Made by a program: the position numbers and the translations under genes. Shown here piece by piece: positions 46,110 through 59,065 of a DNA stretch of 64,000 nt. This stretch comes from Sciurus carolinensis. Its lineage: Eukaryota; Chordata; Mammalia; Rodentia; Sciuridae. Location: contig NC_062223.1 of NCBI RefSeq assembly GCF_902686445.1, positions 43,246,998-43,310,997 on the forward strand. The letters run 5' to 3'. Under the pieces are notes generated by a model that was given only the letters and a program-made list of their open reading frames with translations, searched no databases and was not told where the DNA came from. Positions within the stretch are counted from its first letter, which is position 1; each line of letters opens with the position of its first letter.

Positions 46110-46390
46110 ATTAGTCTTTTTTAATTGACAAACTGTAATTGTATATATGTATGGTATATGCCATATCACTTTGATATCTCTATATATTGCAGAATGGTTA
46201 AAAAAAAACAATTAATGTATGCAATACCTCATGCACTAGTCGGGGGTAATGGTCCTACTCTCAGCAATTTTCGGGTACACAGTGCATTGCTATTAACTTT
46301 GGTCACCATGTTGTACAACTTGCGGTTGTTTATATATTATTTTTCCATAAGAACTCCTTTTCCACTATCATGGAACCCCAAAAGATGAAC
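46110..46390 (-). repeat. Old LINE L1 3' end
   Basis: TTTTTAATTGACAAACTGTA, CTATTAACTTTGGTCACCAT and GAACTCCTTTTCC resemble reversed L1M 3'UTR sequence, strongly diverged. Confidence 0.5.
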
Positions 46391-47259
46391 CAGATTAAAA
46401 AATTGCTGCTGTAGAAGCATCAAGGTAGGGTAGCTAACGCCCTGGCAGCTTGGATCCCCTTCCCAGGCTCACAGGAATCCGTCTTCCTCTGCTACATAGT
46501 CCTCTCTACTGTGTCCTTGCTTGAAGCCAATGGACCACCAGACTCCCCTTTACAAATCCAGGCTCCCAAGTGTCTCTTCATATCTACCAAATCAGCAAGC
46601 ACCTCCCAGGGGGAGTGACAGCACAGGAGACCACCTATTCTACATTTACCACCTTCCACTTTCATTTTGTGGACATCTTCATTGTTCCATGGATGATAAA
46701 CTGAAAAAATGTTGTTCCTATCATCCAAGAGGACATTTTAATAAAGTCTACCTTGAGTAAAAGTCTCAGTACCTGTCTCTTTCACCCAGAGACCAAGATA
46801 GACCAAAGTCTCAGACCCAAGGAGAAAATATATAAAATCTCCTACTAGGTGAATAATTATCTGGGAGAACCTGTGGTATCAGAAGAGCAGGGGCTGAGCA
46901 ACTGTCCCCTCAGCCTTAAAAACTCAAGTGACTCAGATTTCAGGTCTCAGTTTCCCTTCTGTTTGTGGGAACACTAAGGTTCTTGATGAGTTGCTTGGGA
47001 GGGTAAAGGAGAAATGACATAAAGCATTAGGAAGGCACCTGGCACTTCGGGGACTCTTGGAAAACACTTGCTACTCCCTCAAATAAGTATGGAGTTTGAA
47101 CTCCAAAAGTTCCCCTTAGCAAACAGAAAGTTACAAACGGAAGGCCAGATATTTAACCCAGCATGATCCTAAGGAAAAGTGGAGATGACGCTGGAAAAGC
47201 AGAGGGGACCCAAAAGGAACAGAATCGTGAATAGTCACGTTTCTTAGGTTTTAATCACA

Positions 47260-47480
47260 ACCCAGTGACTAGACTAGAATCTGATTTCATGACCTCATTT
47301 AATCCGCATGAAACTCCATCAGAAAAGTACCATCACCATTCTGACATTGCCGATGAGGACACTGAGCCTCGTAAACCTGATAAGGTAGCTTGGCAAAGTC
47401 ACTTACCAAAGCAAATCGCTGGAGCTCAGACCCATCAGAAAACAAGATCCATCCAGAACAAGATCCCTTAACCACAGGCC
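47260..47480 (+). repeat. MIR SINE
   Basis: CCTCATTTAATCCGCATGAA, GATGAGGACACTGAGCCTC and TTGGCAAAGTCACTTACC match MIR. Confidence 0.7.
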
Positions 47481-49399
47481 TCTCCAGAAAAGCGAAGCTT
47501 AGCAATCTGCTGAGATCTGGATTTTCAATATCATATATAGCTATGGAAAGTCAAGATCAATTCTAGAAAACAACTGGAAATGTGAGTGTTTCTTAGAGGA
47601 GTGAAATTGAAAAGTTGAAATGAAAATGTATATGAGAAACACAAATCCATCTAGGTCTGAAGAGGCCAGCCTTCAGCTCCTTCCCTTCAATACCAAATAT
47701 TTAAAAAGCTAAATCATCAGAATAAAAATTAAGGGGAAACCCATTGGAAAAGACGTGACTTGTTCTTGTCTGGGAAGTCATGAGGCTCTTTTGAAATAAA
47801 TGTCACTCTGCCACTCGGCAAGCTTAGTGACACTGGGCAGGCTAACTACCACATGAAAAAGTCCTTAGACATCTGAATCCAGAAATAGAGGAACAGAGCA
47901 GAGAACTGCAGTAATGAGGAAAGCATTCAACATGAATGTTGAGGGACAAGGTGAAGCCTAATTGGGGTTGGGGCTCACTATCTGTTTGTCCATTCCCATT
48001 CTTCATAAGCAGTTTAACGTGTCTCAGAGTTATCAACCAGAGTGCTGTCCCTAAATGCCTTCCAGATAGAAATTAAGCATTCTGGACCCACCTGTGCCCT
48101 TAGAGAAAATGCATCTAGAAACCTCCTGAAAGTGATATCAGAGAGGTGACAAGCACATCCCCTGGGACTATGCAAAAACTCATTTGCATAAATAAGTTAT
48201 CTATTCAGTCCATTCAAAACATATGCACCTGCACGTTGGTGGAATGTTATGAAAGAAAGCCCTTGGAATGATTTCTGAACAATTTCATATTTGGGGAAAA
48301 TCTAAGTGAAATCTCCCCATTTCTGTTTTCTCTCCTCTCCCCACTCCCATTCTGAGCAACCACATGTCAGTTCAGGGTTTGGAATTAGTCAATCTCTCTT
48401 TCTTGACAAAGGCAGTATACTAAATAGTCCTATTTTGAGGTTTAGTTCTTTTATGCCTATGCCCCAGGAAAGTTTTATGAGAATCCTGATTGAAGGTTGG
48501 AGGTTAATAGCTCAGAAATTCTGAGAACCAAAAAATACTGTGTAGGTGGGTGTCCAGTCAAACTGAAAGAAGGAAGTCTTCTGCCAACTGAACCAAACTC
48601 CGCATCATGAGTGCATCTGCAAACTTCTCTTGGGAGGAGAGTCCTGCTGTGAATGGAAGCAGCCACAGTCTGCTCACTTCCTTACAATGGAAAAACACCA
48701 AGGCCCTTGAGCTCTGGGAAAGAATGGGATAAAGAGGGCGAGGGGCAGAAGTCACCATGACCAGGTGAGTGTGAGAGAAGGGGACACCTGGCTTGCTATG
48801 GACTTTCTCCATCACCAAAAAACGTCGAAGTCTGCTCCAGCGTGACGGTCCTCAGATTCATCAGTCTTTGGCTCCAGGAGTTGCCAGAACCACCAGGGCA
48901 GAAAATCTCAGGGAGTCCAATCTGGGATCTCACATTGTGAGTGGTTTTGTAGGGGAACAGAGCCCTTGGCAAATACCTGATTTTTGCTAATCCATTTTTT
49001 TTCCAGCTTGGCAGGTCACCTTAACTTGAGGATTGAATGCACAGCTGGGGAAAATATGCTACTTATTAGGGATTGGGCCAGTGCTCTGTGAACTTGATCC
49101 TTGGCTGGGGGTAACATTCTTTGAACAGCTAGGTAAGACGAGCCTAGAAAGGCACAGCACCCTGCCAGTAGGGACATAATGCCAAGCACCAAGACCCCCG
49201 TGGGTCACCACACAGCCCACAGGCTCCGTTGAAAAAGACCCATTCATTCCTCCGAGATCCCTCTCTATTCCTTTGAATTTCTGGCAGCAAACACAAGGCG
49301 AAGGGCAGAGCTGCTGGGAAAGCGGATAAAGTGAGAAAGAGAAGGAAAGAGGCGGAGAGAGAGAGAAGTTTCTGCGTGGTTTGTCTGGATGATCACAGA

Positions 49400-49840
49400 G
49401 AAAATTTCAAATGCCCCCCAAAATTCACTTTGGTAAAATGTCTTAATGTTTTAGCCATGATTATACCCAAATTTTATACACTCATACCCCATTCTGTACT
49501 TCGTCATGCTTGTGAACTTTTCAAAAAGTTGGGATCATGGGGAGTGGGGAAAGGGACAATGTTGATCAAAGTGTACAAAACTTCAGTTAAAAAGGAAAAT
49601 TACATTGGTAGTACTAGATTGCACATAGTGATATATTAACTACAATCAATAAGGGTGAATTGTGTATTTCAAAATTGCTAAAATGATAGATCTTAAATGT
49701 TTTCATCACACATAAGTATGTGAAGTCGTGTACATATTAATGACTTAATCATACCACATAGTGTGAAAATATTAAAATACCCTACTGTCCCCTACAAGTA
49801 TGTGGAATTATTATTTCTCAATTAAAAATAAAAGTTAAAT
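49400..49840 (+). repeat. Old LINE L1 3'UTR
   Basis: GTGTATTTCAAAATTGCTAA, ATAGATCTTAAATGTTTTCA and TCTCAATTAAAAATAAAAGT match an L1MB/MC-like 3' end with its tail. Confidence 0.65.
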
Positions 49841-49844
49841 TAAG

Positions 49845-50595
49845 ACACAGTGAGATACCACTTCACACCCATTAGGTAGGTTTGTTTGTCTATATAAAAA
49901 TAAAACAATCAAAAAAAACCCAGAAAATAATAAGTGTTGGCAAGGATGTGGAGAAGTGTATGGAAATATTGGAAACCGGTGTACTGCTGTTGAGATTATA
50001 AAATGGTAGATTGCTATGGAACACAGTATAGAAGTTCCTCAAGACATTAAAGTGGAATTGCCACATGATGCAGAAATTCCACTTCTGAGTATATGCCCCC
50101 AAACTGTGAAATCAGGGACTTAAATAGATATTTGTACACCATAATCATGGCAGATTATTCACAATAGCCAAAATGTAGAACCAAGTCAAGTATTCATGGA
50201 GAGGAGAATTGATATATAAATCTTCCACATTTTGCACACACACACGCACACACACACTCAGAGATTGGGAGAAACCATTCATCTGATAAAGAGTTAATAT
50301 CTAAGATATATAAAGAACTCCAGTAATCAAGTGCACAGAGATTGGGAATATGGAGGTGGGGAGGGGGCCCGGCAGAAGTACTGGGGAGTGATATTGGCTG
50401 GGATCTCACATTGTATTTGTATCACAAATTATATTGTTACATTATGTGCATGTATGAGTATGTAACAGCAACTCATCTTTTTAAAGGTAGTGCAACAATG
50501 TGAATCTACATAAAGTCTACCAACGATAGACTTAAAATGATGTTGTATATGTTACATTTCTTATAAATAAAAAATAAAGATTAACAACAACAGGG
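49845..50595 (+). repeat. LINE L1 ORF2 end and 3'UTR, degraded
   Basis: GAGATACCACTTCACACCCA, GGCAAGGATGTGGAGAAGTG and TATTCACAATAGCCAAAATG are end-of-ORF2 words in sense orientation. The frame is broken repeatedly. It follows another L1 3' end directly. Confidence 0.7.
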
Positions 50596-50640
50596 AAAAA
50601 AAAGCAACTAGAATATTCCTTTATTCAAAAATCTTTGTCA

Positions 50641-50812
50641 TTTGGGCATAGTGGCACACACCTGTAATCCCAGCAACCTGGGAGGCTGAGGCAGGAGGCC
50701 AACCTGTGCAACTTAGCAAGACCCTGACTCAAAATAAAAAATAAAAAGACCTGGGGATATAGCTCAATGGTAGAGCATGCCTGGGTTCAATCCCTGACAC
50801 AACACATGCACA
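50641..50812 (+). mobile_element. B1-dID composite SINE
   Basis: B1 part (GGGCATAGTGGCACACACCT, CCTGGGAGGCTGAGGCAGGA) then ID part (CTGGGGATATAGCTCAATGG, GGTTCAATCCCTGACACA). The order B1 then ID is complete, and the tail has become a (CA)n tract. Confidence 0.9.

Positions 50813-50856
<44 letters not shown>
50813..50856 (+). repeat. (CA)n microsatellite at a SINE tail
   Basis: About 22 CA units immediately after the B1-dID element, probably grown from its tail. Confidence 0.95.
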
Positions 50857-50858
<2 letters not shown>

Positions 50859-51434
50859 CCCTTTGCTAGTTCCCCATTTCCTGGACCTGTGTTTCTCAGA
50901 GGAAGAACACCTGCCTCAGGTAAGAGGTGAGATGATTTTAGGTGCAAATGATGATGTTTATTTTAACAGTTATTTGGTTTTGATATGAAAACAAATTTAG
51001 TAAAGTAAAAGAGTGAGTCAACTTAAGGGAAATTATTAGGTAAATATTTGGTGAGCACAGAGACATGGCAAAAATGGTGACAAGGAAAGAAGAGTGACCA
51101 AAATTTGGTGGAAACGGTTTAGAGACAGGTAGTCCCAGACTGCCCAAGGGAACCACACTCTTGGCGCTTCACCAACTGGTCACCAACTGTTTCCAGTGCT
51201 ACCTCCCTTGGTCTCCAGTGCTCCTCTCCGGACACATCCCAGGCATAGTGGACTCAAGTCACTCCTACACAAGCAACTGGTGCTTCCCTGCTTCCTGGAG
51301 TCCCAACACATGGACCAGGCAAAGACGGGCACCCAACCATTTTCCAGAGCCATTTCTCCATTTGACTTTCCCCAATAGCCTTCATATTTCAATTACCCAG
51401 GACCTATGTTTGTACTTGGAGCCATTCAATATCT

Positions 51435-51545
51435 GACATTTAACAAATGTTTGTGAAACTTGTACCACAGGCCTGGAACTCTGCGAGGCAGGAAATAAGG
51501 AAAAGTTTCTGCCATCCTGGAACATAGATTCTAATGAAGTGAGGT
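51435..51545 (-). repeat. LINE L2 3' end
   Basis: CATTTAACAAATGTTTGTGA, GGCCTGGAACTCTGCGAGGC and CATCCTGGAACATAGATTCT resemble reversed L2. Confidence 0.55.
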
Positions 51546-52779
51546 GACAGTTGTTTCCTATTCTGCCAAGTGGGGCAGCTTTTTCTAGCCAGTAGAGCTA
51601 ATCTGTGCAGAGTCCTCTTCATGGTCATATCCCCAGAAGGTCTGGCATAGCTCTACCCAGTAGCAGGACATTCAACCCTACTTGCTAAATTGAGTCACAT
51701 GGCCCTGCTCAGAGCGGGGGCCCTGGTGCCTAGGCACAGCAGCGTCTCCCACAGACCCTGTGTGTTTATTGTACTTGAGAAACTGTTTCCTCTGTTGCAT
51801 CTCATTAGATCACCCACAATACCCCTGAGACATAAATGCAGACAAGATAGTTGGAATGATGACCTCTTTGGTTTGGTGACTTTCCAGAGGTCATGCTATT
51901 GGTACATGGAAAGAAGGGAACAGAGGTCAAGTTCATGGTCCCCAGTGGCAAGCTCTTGGATCCATGAAAGCTCTCTTCAAATTTCAGGGTGAGACACCTC
52001 CAGGCACAGACAACCCTAATTCCCATAGTAATCAACCACAGAAGGTACTGAGCATCTAGGGCCTGTAGAAAAGAGGACACCCAGCAGCACCATTGGGAGC
52101 CAGGGAGCCCCAGATGTCTTTGCAGTAACCATGCAGAGTCATCTCACCCTGCCATTCCCTCTCTGCACCCTCTCTTCTCTTTTTCACCTCCATCCCTTTT
52201 CCAGAACCACTGCCAAGCCTCAGCAGGAAGGTTGCATGAGCCAACTCATATAAGACTTTTCCCATTTTAGCACTGAATGCCCCACATCTGAGAAAATGCT
52301 AAGTTTTCATGTAAACCAAAAAAAAAAAAAAAATCACACGGACATGCTCGGTGTCCTTGGGCCGTCATCTACATCTCTGACACCCTATTGTCTTATATAT
52401 AGATGGAGATAATTCACCCCCAGGAATGCTGCTAGGAATAAAGGCATAAGGTATGTTTGGGGGACCACCAGTGTGCCATCAATGGTTGCAATGATTAGCA
52501 CCTTTGCACCTTTCGAGATGGTCTGAGAGCAGTGTACAAAGGGAGTGTTGTAGCTGCACCAAAGAACCTATGAGCTGGTTAATGCTGGTCAGGTAGGCAC
52601 CTCTTTTTTAGAGTCTGACTCGCGAAAGAGCTTGAAACCCCAAATCTGGGTCGCTGGTGCCTAGACACAGTAGCATCATCCACAAAAGGCATAGTCTCAC
52701 CAGGGTCTCTGAGTGGCAGAAACCAAGACTTTCTTGCAAGATACTTGTAAACCAAATCCTCAGTCTACCCCACTCCATC

Positions 52780-53010
52780 TTATTATTTCTGGTAAGGGCT
52801 CACTATGTGCCAGATACTCTTATTTATATGCAATTTCTCATTTAATCCTCACAAAAGCCTCATGATGTAGTACCACAATACCCTGTTTGAAGGATGAGGA
52901 AACTGCAGCTGAAAGAAATTAAGTAACTTGCCCAAGGTCACACTGCTGGGAAGGACAGATGAAAACCAGTTCTGCCTGACCTCTGAGCCTCTGCCCCTAG
53001 CCACCACCTA
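52780..53010 (+). repeat. MIR SINE, nearly complete
   Basis: CTCACTATGTGCCAGATACT, TTAATCCTCACAAAAGCCTC and TTGCCCAAGGTCACACTGCT match MIR in order. Confidence 0.85.
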
Positions 53011-53369
53011 ACAGTGCATAAGCAATAGCCTCTCCCCAGGCCTCAGCAGGGGCTGATAGCTTTTCTTCCCTCCAAATAAAAGGAAATTGACATTTTACTA
53101 TGTACTGAGCAATTTGATCAGTCTTGGAAGGAAGGGGAATTAGCAGGCAAGCCCTTGCTTGCTGGGAGATGGCTTACCCTGCAACCTTGATGGGTTTCCC
53201 AGAACCCTGAGTAAATATTTACATTCTCCTTTACCTTGCTCTCCAGCTTCAGACTGAGGGGAAAAACATAGAACCCGTCTGGTTTCTCAGCTCACAGCAA
53301 ACCAACATACAGACTCATTCCTGTTGTAAAGGAAAGGGTTCCTGACTTAAAAACAAACTGGAGTTCTCA

Positions 53370-53450
53370 TTCCTGAATCTGCTACTTACTGTCTATGTCA
53401 CTCTGGACAGCTTGAGGCTCAGTTCCCACATCTGTAAAATGGGCATAAGT
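53370..53450 (-). repeat. MIR SINE fragment
   Basis: CAGTTCCCACATCTGTAAAA with TGGGCATAAG matches reversed MIR; a plus-strand MIR follows at once. Confidence 0.7.
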
Positions 53451-53489
53451 TGGTCCCATCATCGTTGTCATCATCGCCACCGTGCCGCC

Positions 53490-53730
53490 ACCTAACGCAC
53501 AGTGCTGATGGTTTCCTGAGCACTACATCTGCATCTCGTATCAAGTCTTGTCAAAAGTCCTTTGATACAGTTAATATTTTTATCTCATTTGAGAAAATCC
53601 AAGTTCGGAGAAGTTGGAAATGGGGTCAAGGTCATCTGTCTAGACAAGTGGCAGAGCAAGATCTGAAACCAAGTTCTGAAACCAAGTTCTGAAACCCAGG
53701 CTGTCTGAGCCAAGATCTTGCTCTTTATCC
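53490..53730 (+). repeat. MIR SINE with internal 19-bp duplication
   Basis: GAGCACTACATCTGCATCTC, GGGGTCAAGGTCATCTGTCT and GCAGAGCAAGATCTGAAACC match MIR. CTGAAACCAAGTT occurs twice in tandem near 53,660-53,695. Confidence 0.6.
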
Positions 53731-54534
53731 TTGTGCACTCTCTTGGAACCTGCACTGTGAAGCTTTCAGCGAGGCAGCGTGTGTGAGTGGTGAGCCCAGC
53801 TCACTGGTCTCCTGCAGCAGCATCCTCTGCTGCCCAGTTCTTAGCTACTACTTTTTACAAAGAAGGGGGGCCCCCTTGGGAGCACCCTCTCCCTGACAGC
53901 ATCTTCTCCTTCCCAGTGGAACTACATTACCCTCCAACATGATGGCAGATGACTCACCTGTTTGGATAAGCACATGGGAGCTTGCAAGTGACTCAGGAAC
54001 CCAGAGGGACCGAGGAAGGAGCATCTAACTGCGGAACAAAGCCAGGCCTCCACTGTGGCAAAGATAATTACAGGCTGGAACAGCGACACTAAGGCCAAGG
54101 GCGGTCTAGTTTATAAGGTAATAAATGGGAACCTCAAAGACTTTGAGGAGGTCTAGAGTCTCCACCAAGGCACTGGGGACCCAACTAGGATCTTAAAAAC
54201 AAAAAACGTCCGCCGTTGCTACTCCCATTCTGCATAAGCTCCTTGCCTTTCCCTCTGTGCCCAAGTCTCCCAACAGTGGCTCCCACTAGCCCCATAGTCT
54301 CAAAAAGGTGGGAAGAGGGTGTAAGACTGAGAGCGTGAGAGACTCGGGAAATATGTACAGCTCCACAATGTCAGTTACACGGTGGAAATCCTCGTTCCTC
54401 GTGCCATCCTGCAACAGGGTAAAAAGAGCTCATTTTCCAGCAAGATAGACAATGAAGACCTCCTGCTCCCATATCCAGCAGTCCAACCTCAACTCCTCAA
54501 CCTCCAAACTGAGCCTGCCATGCTGAATAGAAGC

Positions 54535-54660
54535 CGATTGCAGCATTTCGGTTTAGAGTCAGATGGGCCTGCGTCTGTTTCAGTTCAGGCCCTGTGGCTG
54601 TGTGACACTGGCCATGTGACTTGATTTCACTTGAGCAAGCGCCTCCTTTTGTAAAGTGCA
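54535..54660 (-). repeat. MIR SINE fragment
   Basis: TTTAGAGTCAGATGGGCCTG, GACACTGGCCATGTGACTTG and TTTTGTAAAGTGCAGAT match reversed MIR. Confidence 0.65.
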
Positions 54661-55679
54661 GATCCTCATGAGCAGGGCTGTCTGAAAGCTTCTTAAGGGG
54701 ACAAAATCAGATAGGGCCTGTGAAGGGCTACTTTGTCATTTATTGTATTTCTTAATCTTGAGTTCTGCCTCCTCTGTCCCCAGCACGTGGCCACGCTGTT
54801 TCCATTCACCATCTTCTCCCCATGAACCTTTTGGCTTCACACCCTGACTTCACAATGGAGGTTTTAATGGAACCAATTGGGCTGAAGACTGACCCCAATC
54901 TCAGGTTCCTAACCCTTCGGGTATCTCAGACATGTCAGGGGTGGGGCCTGTGCTGTCAGAAATTGGGCCCCAGAACTTTCAGTGGCCCCTTGTTTTAGGT
55001 TTCAGAGACTGAAGCCACTCCCTTCTCCCTCTCTGGCTCTGGCTGCCCACCCCTCCCCTTCCTAGCCCCACCCCCCTCATCTGCTCACAACACCAGGTCA
55101 CGGTCTCTTTCCATGGAAATGCTATTTGGTTACCATGTTTTGCATTTTGCCACACCAAAGGCCCCTAACACCTGGTCATGTGACCAGGACTTGCCTCTAG
55201 CCAGAGCTGACAATGACAGAGACTTCTTAAAACTACCACCTCCACCTCCTCATACTCTCCTCCTCTCTACCTACCATCCCTTCAGCCCAAACCAAGATCT
55301 GAGTGTCAGAACCTTTTCTAATGAGAGAACCAATAATGATCATTTAGTGTATCAGACCCAGTGCTGTGTGCTTAAAGTATATAACCCCACTGCTTCTAAC
55401 CATTACCTTCGGAAATGTGGATGTCCTATTTAATCTTTAAAGCCAGCTTTCCAAATCTCCTGCAGCCTGCTTCCAACCATTGATTGGGAAATCGTGCATT
55501 TCTCAGACGGTCCTAACTACTGGTGTCATAAAGGACCAGGCTTGTGAGGCAAGGGGCAGTGAGGTGAGGCTGGTCAGTGTCCAAATAGCCAGTCAAAGTA
55601 GAAAAAAGACTCCATGGTTTCAAATGCCACAACAGAATTGCAATCCCCATGGTTGGTTCAGGGCGGGGAGGTAGGCACT

Positions 55680-56060
55680 GTTGGTGAAAAGGTATTTTTG
55701 TACAATCCCTATGGAGAGCAATTTGGTAGTATCGATCAAAACGTAAAATGTTCAGACCCTTTGACTCAGTAACTCTGTTTCTAGAAATTTCTCCCATGGG
55801 TATATGTACCAAAGGTCACAAAAATACGTGATAAGAAATTGAAAATAACTTTAGTGTCTTTCAACAGGAGAAGTCTTAAATAAATCATAGTCCATCTATA
55901 CCATGAAGTGATATTAAGAAGACAGATCTACGTGCCATGGTATTGAAAAATGTCCATGGAAAACAGAAAAACAAACTGAAGAACAAGTTTATGGGCATAG
56001 TTAAAAAAAAAACCATATATTTCATGCCTGTCTAGAAGCATATGCAACAAATAATTAATA
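55680..56060 (+). repeat. Old LINE L1 ORF2 end (L1ME/MC-like)
   Basis: AGAGCAATTTGGTAGTATCG, CCTTTGACTCAGTAACTCTG and CATAGTCCATCTATACCATG are typical words of the ORF2 end of old L1s. Confidence 0.7.
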
Positions 56061-56944
56061 TTTGCTCCTAGGGGTGGGATTTAGCAGTGGAGGACAGAGT
56101 TTGCATTCTTTGTTTTAATTTTGTGACATAAATATCCACATTTATATGACAAAAATATCCCCGCACAACAGATCTCTCAATTTCTTTCCTTACTATCCTG
56201 TGGTAGAATTCTCCAGAAAAAAAAAAAAAAAAATGCATGATCCAAAATAAACATGTACTGGGCATAAAACTGCAGTTCAAAAAGGAATTTCACAAACAAA
56301 ACCTCATTAAAATCTCATATCGTCCCTATGAGATTGCCCCCATTTTAGAGTTGAAGAAGCAGAAGCTCAGAGAGAAAGACTCAGAGAAAAGGTGGTTCTG
56401 TCCCATGCCATACGGGTAATGGCTGGTGGAGCAGGACTAGAAATCCAGGTGGTCTACCTCCAGTACCAGGAACCTTTTCAACCCTCCTCAGCCGATACTT
56501 GCAATATTTTCTTCCATGACCAAAATCGTATCTTCTCTGGCACAAAAGAAAACCAGAATTCTTGGGTATAGCTAAGAAAGCTGAAGGTTGGAAGGAAGAA
56601 GAGCGGAGAGAGAAGGGGAGGTAAAGGGCATGGTAGAGAAGAGAGAATAGAAAGGGTTGGGAAGGCACAAGAGGCTGGGCTGGCCCATTGCCGTAGGCCA
56701 TCAGCAAACCTGGGAAGCAAGACCCTAACGTGCCGCCTTCCCATGTCAGCTATTTTGTTTAGGAATGAGTCATTTGTCACCATCTTGCTCTAAGCTTAAA
56801 TGTGAACTGAGCCTAAACCCCACTCCTGTCCTAGGTGTGTCACCTGAATTTCTGCCTAAGAGTCCCTTATGGAGTTGTCCCCATAGCCACAGGTAGAAAA
56901 TGGGAGGTTCCAGAGGTCTTCCATGATGTTCATCTGATTATTAA

Positions 56945-57191
56945 TGACTCCCATGCCCTATGGAATGGAGTCCAGCCTCCAAAACACAATTCAGAAGACC
57001 CTTTGTGATCTGGCCTCTACTTATTTCTCTAGACTCCTCTCTGGGTATTTCTCACCTGGCTTTCCACAGAATGTCTCATTTTAGTATCTGTGTAGATAAA
57101 CAAATTCAGTTTTTCCTACTATACACTCATGGCATGGAACCCTTCTGTGACCAAAGGCATGAAGAGCTTTCACCACACACCAAGCAAGCAA
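56945..57191 (+). repeat. LINE L2, 5' segment of an interrupted copy
   Basis: ATGGAATGGAGTCCAGCCTC, TTGTGATCTGGCCTCTACTT and CACACACCAAGCAAGCA match L2. It continues after the LTR at 57,818. Confidence 0.65.
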
Positions 57192-57817
57192 TGCTGTAGG
57201 GACACCAGCTGGGTGTCCTCTAATCAATTCTGACACTAACTACCTGGGATCCCTAAACCCCTCCTTGAGGTTCAACTAATTTGCCACAGTGGCTTACAGA
57301 ACTCAGGAAAATGCTCACTTAGGTTTACTAGTTTATTATAAAAGATACTTAAAAGGACAAAAATGAACAGCCAGATGAAGAGATATATAGGATATGTTCT
57401 GGAAGGGTTTTAAGCCCAGGAGTTTCCATCCTCATGAAGTTGGAGCACACTACTTTCCAGGTATGTGAATGAGTTCTTGTTCACCTTCCTAGAATCCCCA
57501 GGACTCTGTTCCTTTGGGGGGTTATGGAGACTTCATTACTTAGGCTTGACTGATTGAATCATAAGTCACTGGTGACCAACTGAGCTCCCATTTCTCTTCC
57601 CTCCCCAGAGGTGGCGGGCAGGGCAGGGTTCCAACCCTTGGAGCATATGGTTGGTTTTCCAATGGACTGTCCTCCTTATTAAAGGCAACCAGAAGTGGCT
57701 AGCCATCCGTCAACCCATTAGTGTCCTTCTAGACATTCATCACTTTGGAGATACCAAGGATTTTAAGAACGGCAAGCCAGGAAATGGAATGAAAACTATT
57801 TATTTCACAATATCACA
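57192..57817 (+). mobile_element. Old solitary ERV-type LTR
   Basis: It begins TGCTGTAGGGACACCAGCTG and ends TTTCACAATATCACA, with LTR-like inner words CAGTGGCTTACAGAACTCAG, GTTTATTATAAAAGATAC, and CATTACTTAGGCTTGACTGA. This is a mammalian LTR pattern I recognise but cannot name to subfamily (ERVL-like is my guess). No viral coding sequence accompanies it. Confidence 0.6.
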
Positions 57818-58140
57818 GTGACCCCAATAGGCAGGCCATTGCATATGCTGTCCATACCCGGAGCACATTTAATCCTTCTTCCCCTGCCTCTCTGATACTC
57901 CTCCTTCACATCTCAACCCGAACACAGCTTCTTTTGGGGAGTTTCTCCTGACAGGCTCCCTTGCCACCAATCAGTCCCCAGCTGCGTCATGGCTATCCCT
58001 CTTCTTGCTTCTTCCCCTCTCTGGCACTAGCCACCTTGCACTGTGGCATTTGCGTGTCTCTCCTCCTGGTTAGATGAATGCCAGGGCTCTTCTGTTCTAG
58101 GAATCTGTCAATTTGTATTTAATGAATGGAGACTGACATG
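57818..58140 (+). repeat. LINE L2, 3' segment of an interrupted copy
   Basis: GGCCATTGCATATGCTGTCC, TCTGGCACTAGCCACCTTGC and TTTGTATTTAATGAATGG continue the L2 order from before the LTR. Confidence 0.6.
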
Positions 58141-58804
58141 GTATGGATGTAACCCCACAGCGGAGGGCAGGATCAGACTCCACAATGGCACTTAGCGTCC
58201 CCAACTTGGCAAGTGTCACTTAAATCCCACAGCCTTCATTCGGCCAGTTCTTCTCTTAAATCACCTGGGAAATTTTAAGCCTTGAACAACAGGCACGTTA
58301 GAAAGGGCGACGACCATTGGGAGGAACATCAGTGAGATATTTTTAGCAGGTTCTAACCACAACTGCTTAGGGGTAAACACACAATTCCCTCAGGTTTACA
58401 AGGTGGTAATAGAACCAAAGGGCTGAGATCAGCCTCAAAAGGTCATTGAATCCATTCCCCTGCCTCCAGGCAAGACAGGCTCAGCCACACAAAAGTGGGT
58501 GTTTCCTCCTATTATTAGTAGGAGTAATATCATTGTTAATATTAGTAGCAGTTTAATAATGGTTCTACTAAAAATAAACACAAAGAAAATGTGTCAACCT
58601 CCTGGGTCCACCTTCCTAGTACTCAGTAGAGTGCAGAATCTGTTCTCAACAATGTCAGGGTGGTCACTCCGTAATAAAAGAGCAGCAAGCAGGTGTGCTT
58701 TTGGAAGTGGGCAAAAAAAAAACCTTCTCAGGTCAGGCTTGGGAGGACCTCTCAGCAGCTGAAGCACACACAATGTCATTCTGCCACTTTGTAAATGCAT
58801 GCAC

Positions 58805-59065
58805 CTTCTTTCTTATTGACATGTAATAATTGAACATACTTATGGGGTAAATCACTTGATACATGTGTGTAATGTGTAATTGGGGTAATTAGCATTCCTA
58901 ATTTTTTGTGAAAAAAATATTCAGCATCTCTTTGTGTTGGAAACCTTCAGACTCCTCTCTTCTAGTTCATTATAAAATATGTTATGAATTTTTGTGAACC
59001 ATAGTCGCCCTATTGTGCTATAGAACACCAGAACTTATTCTTTAACATGTGATTTAAAAAAAAAA
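58805..59065 (-). repeat. LINE L1 3'UTR (L1MA/MB type)
   Basis: TTATTGACATGTAATAATTG, GTAATGTGTAATTGGGGTAA and TGTGCTATAGAACACCAGAA match a reversed L1 3'UTR. A run of A follows at 59,057-59,074. Confidence 0.75.
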
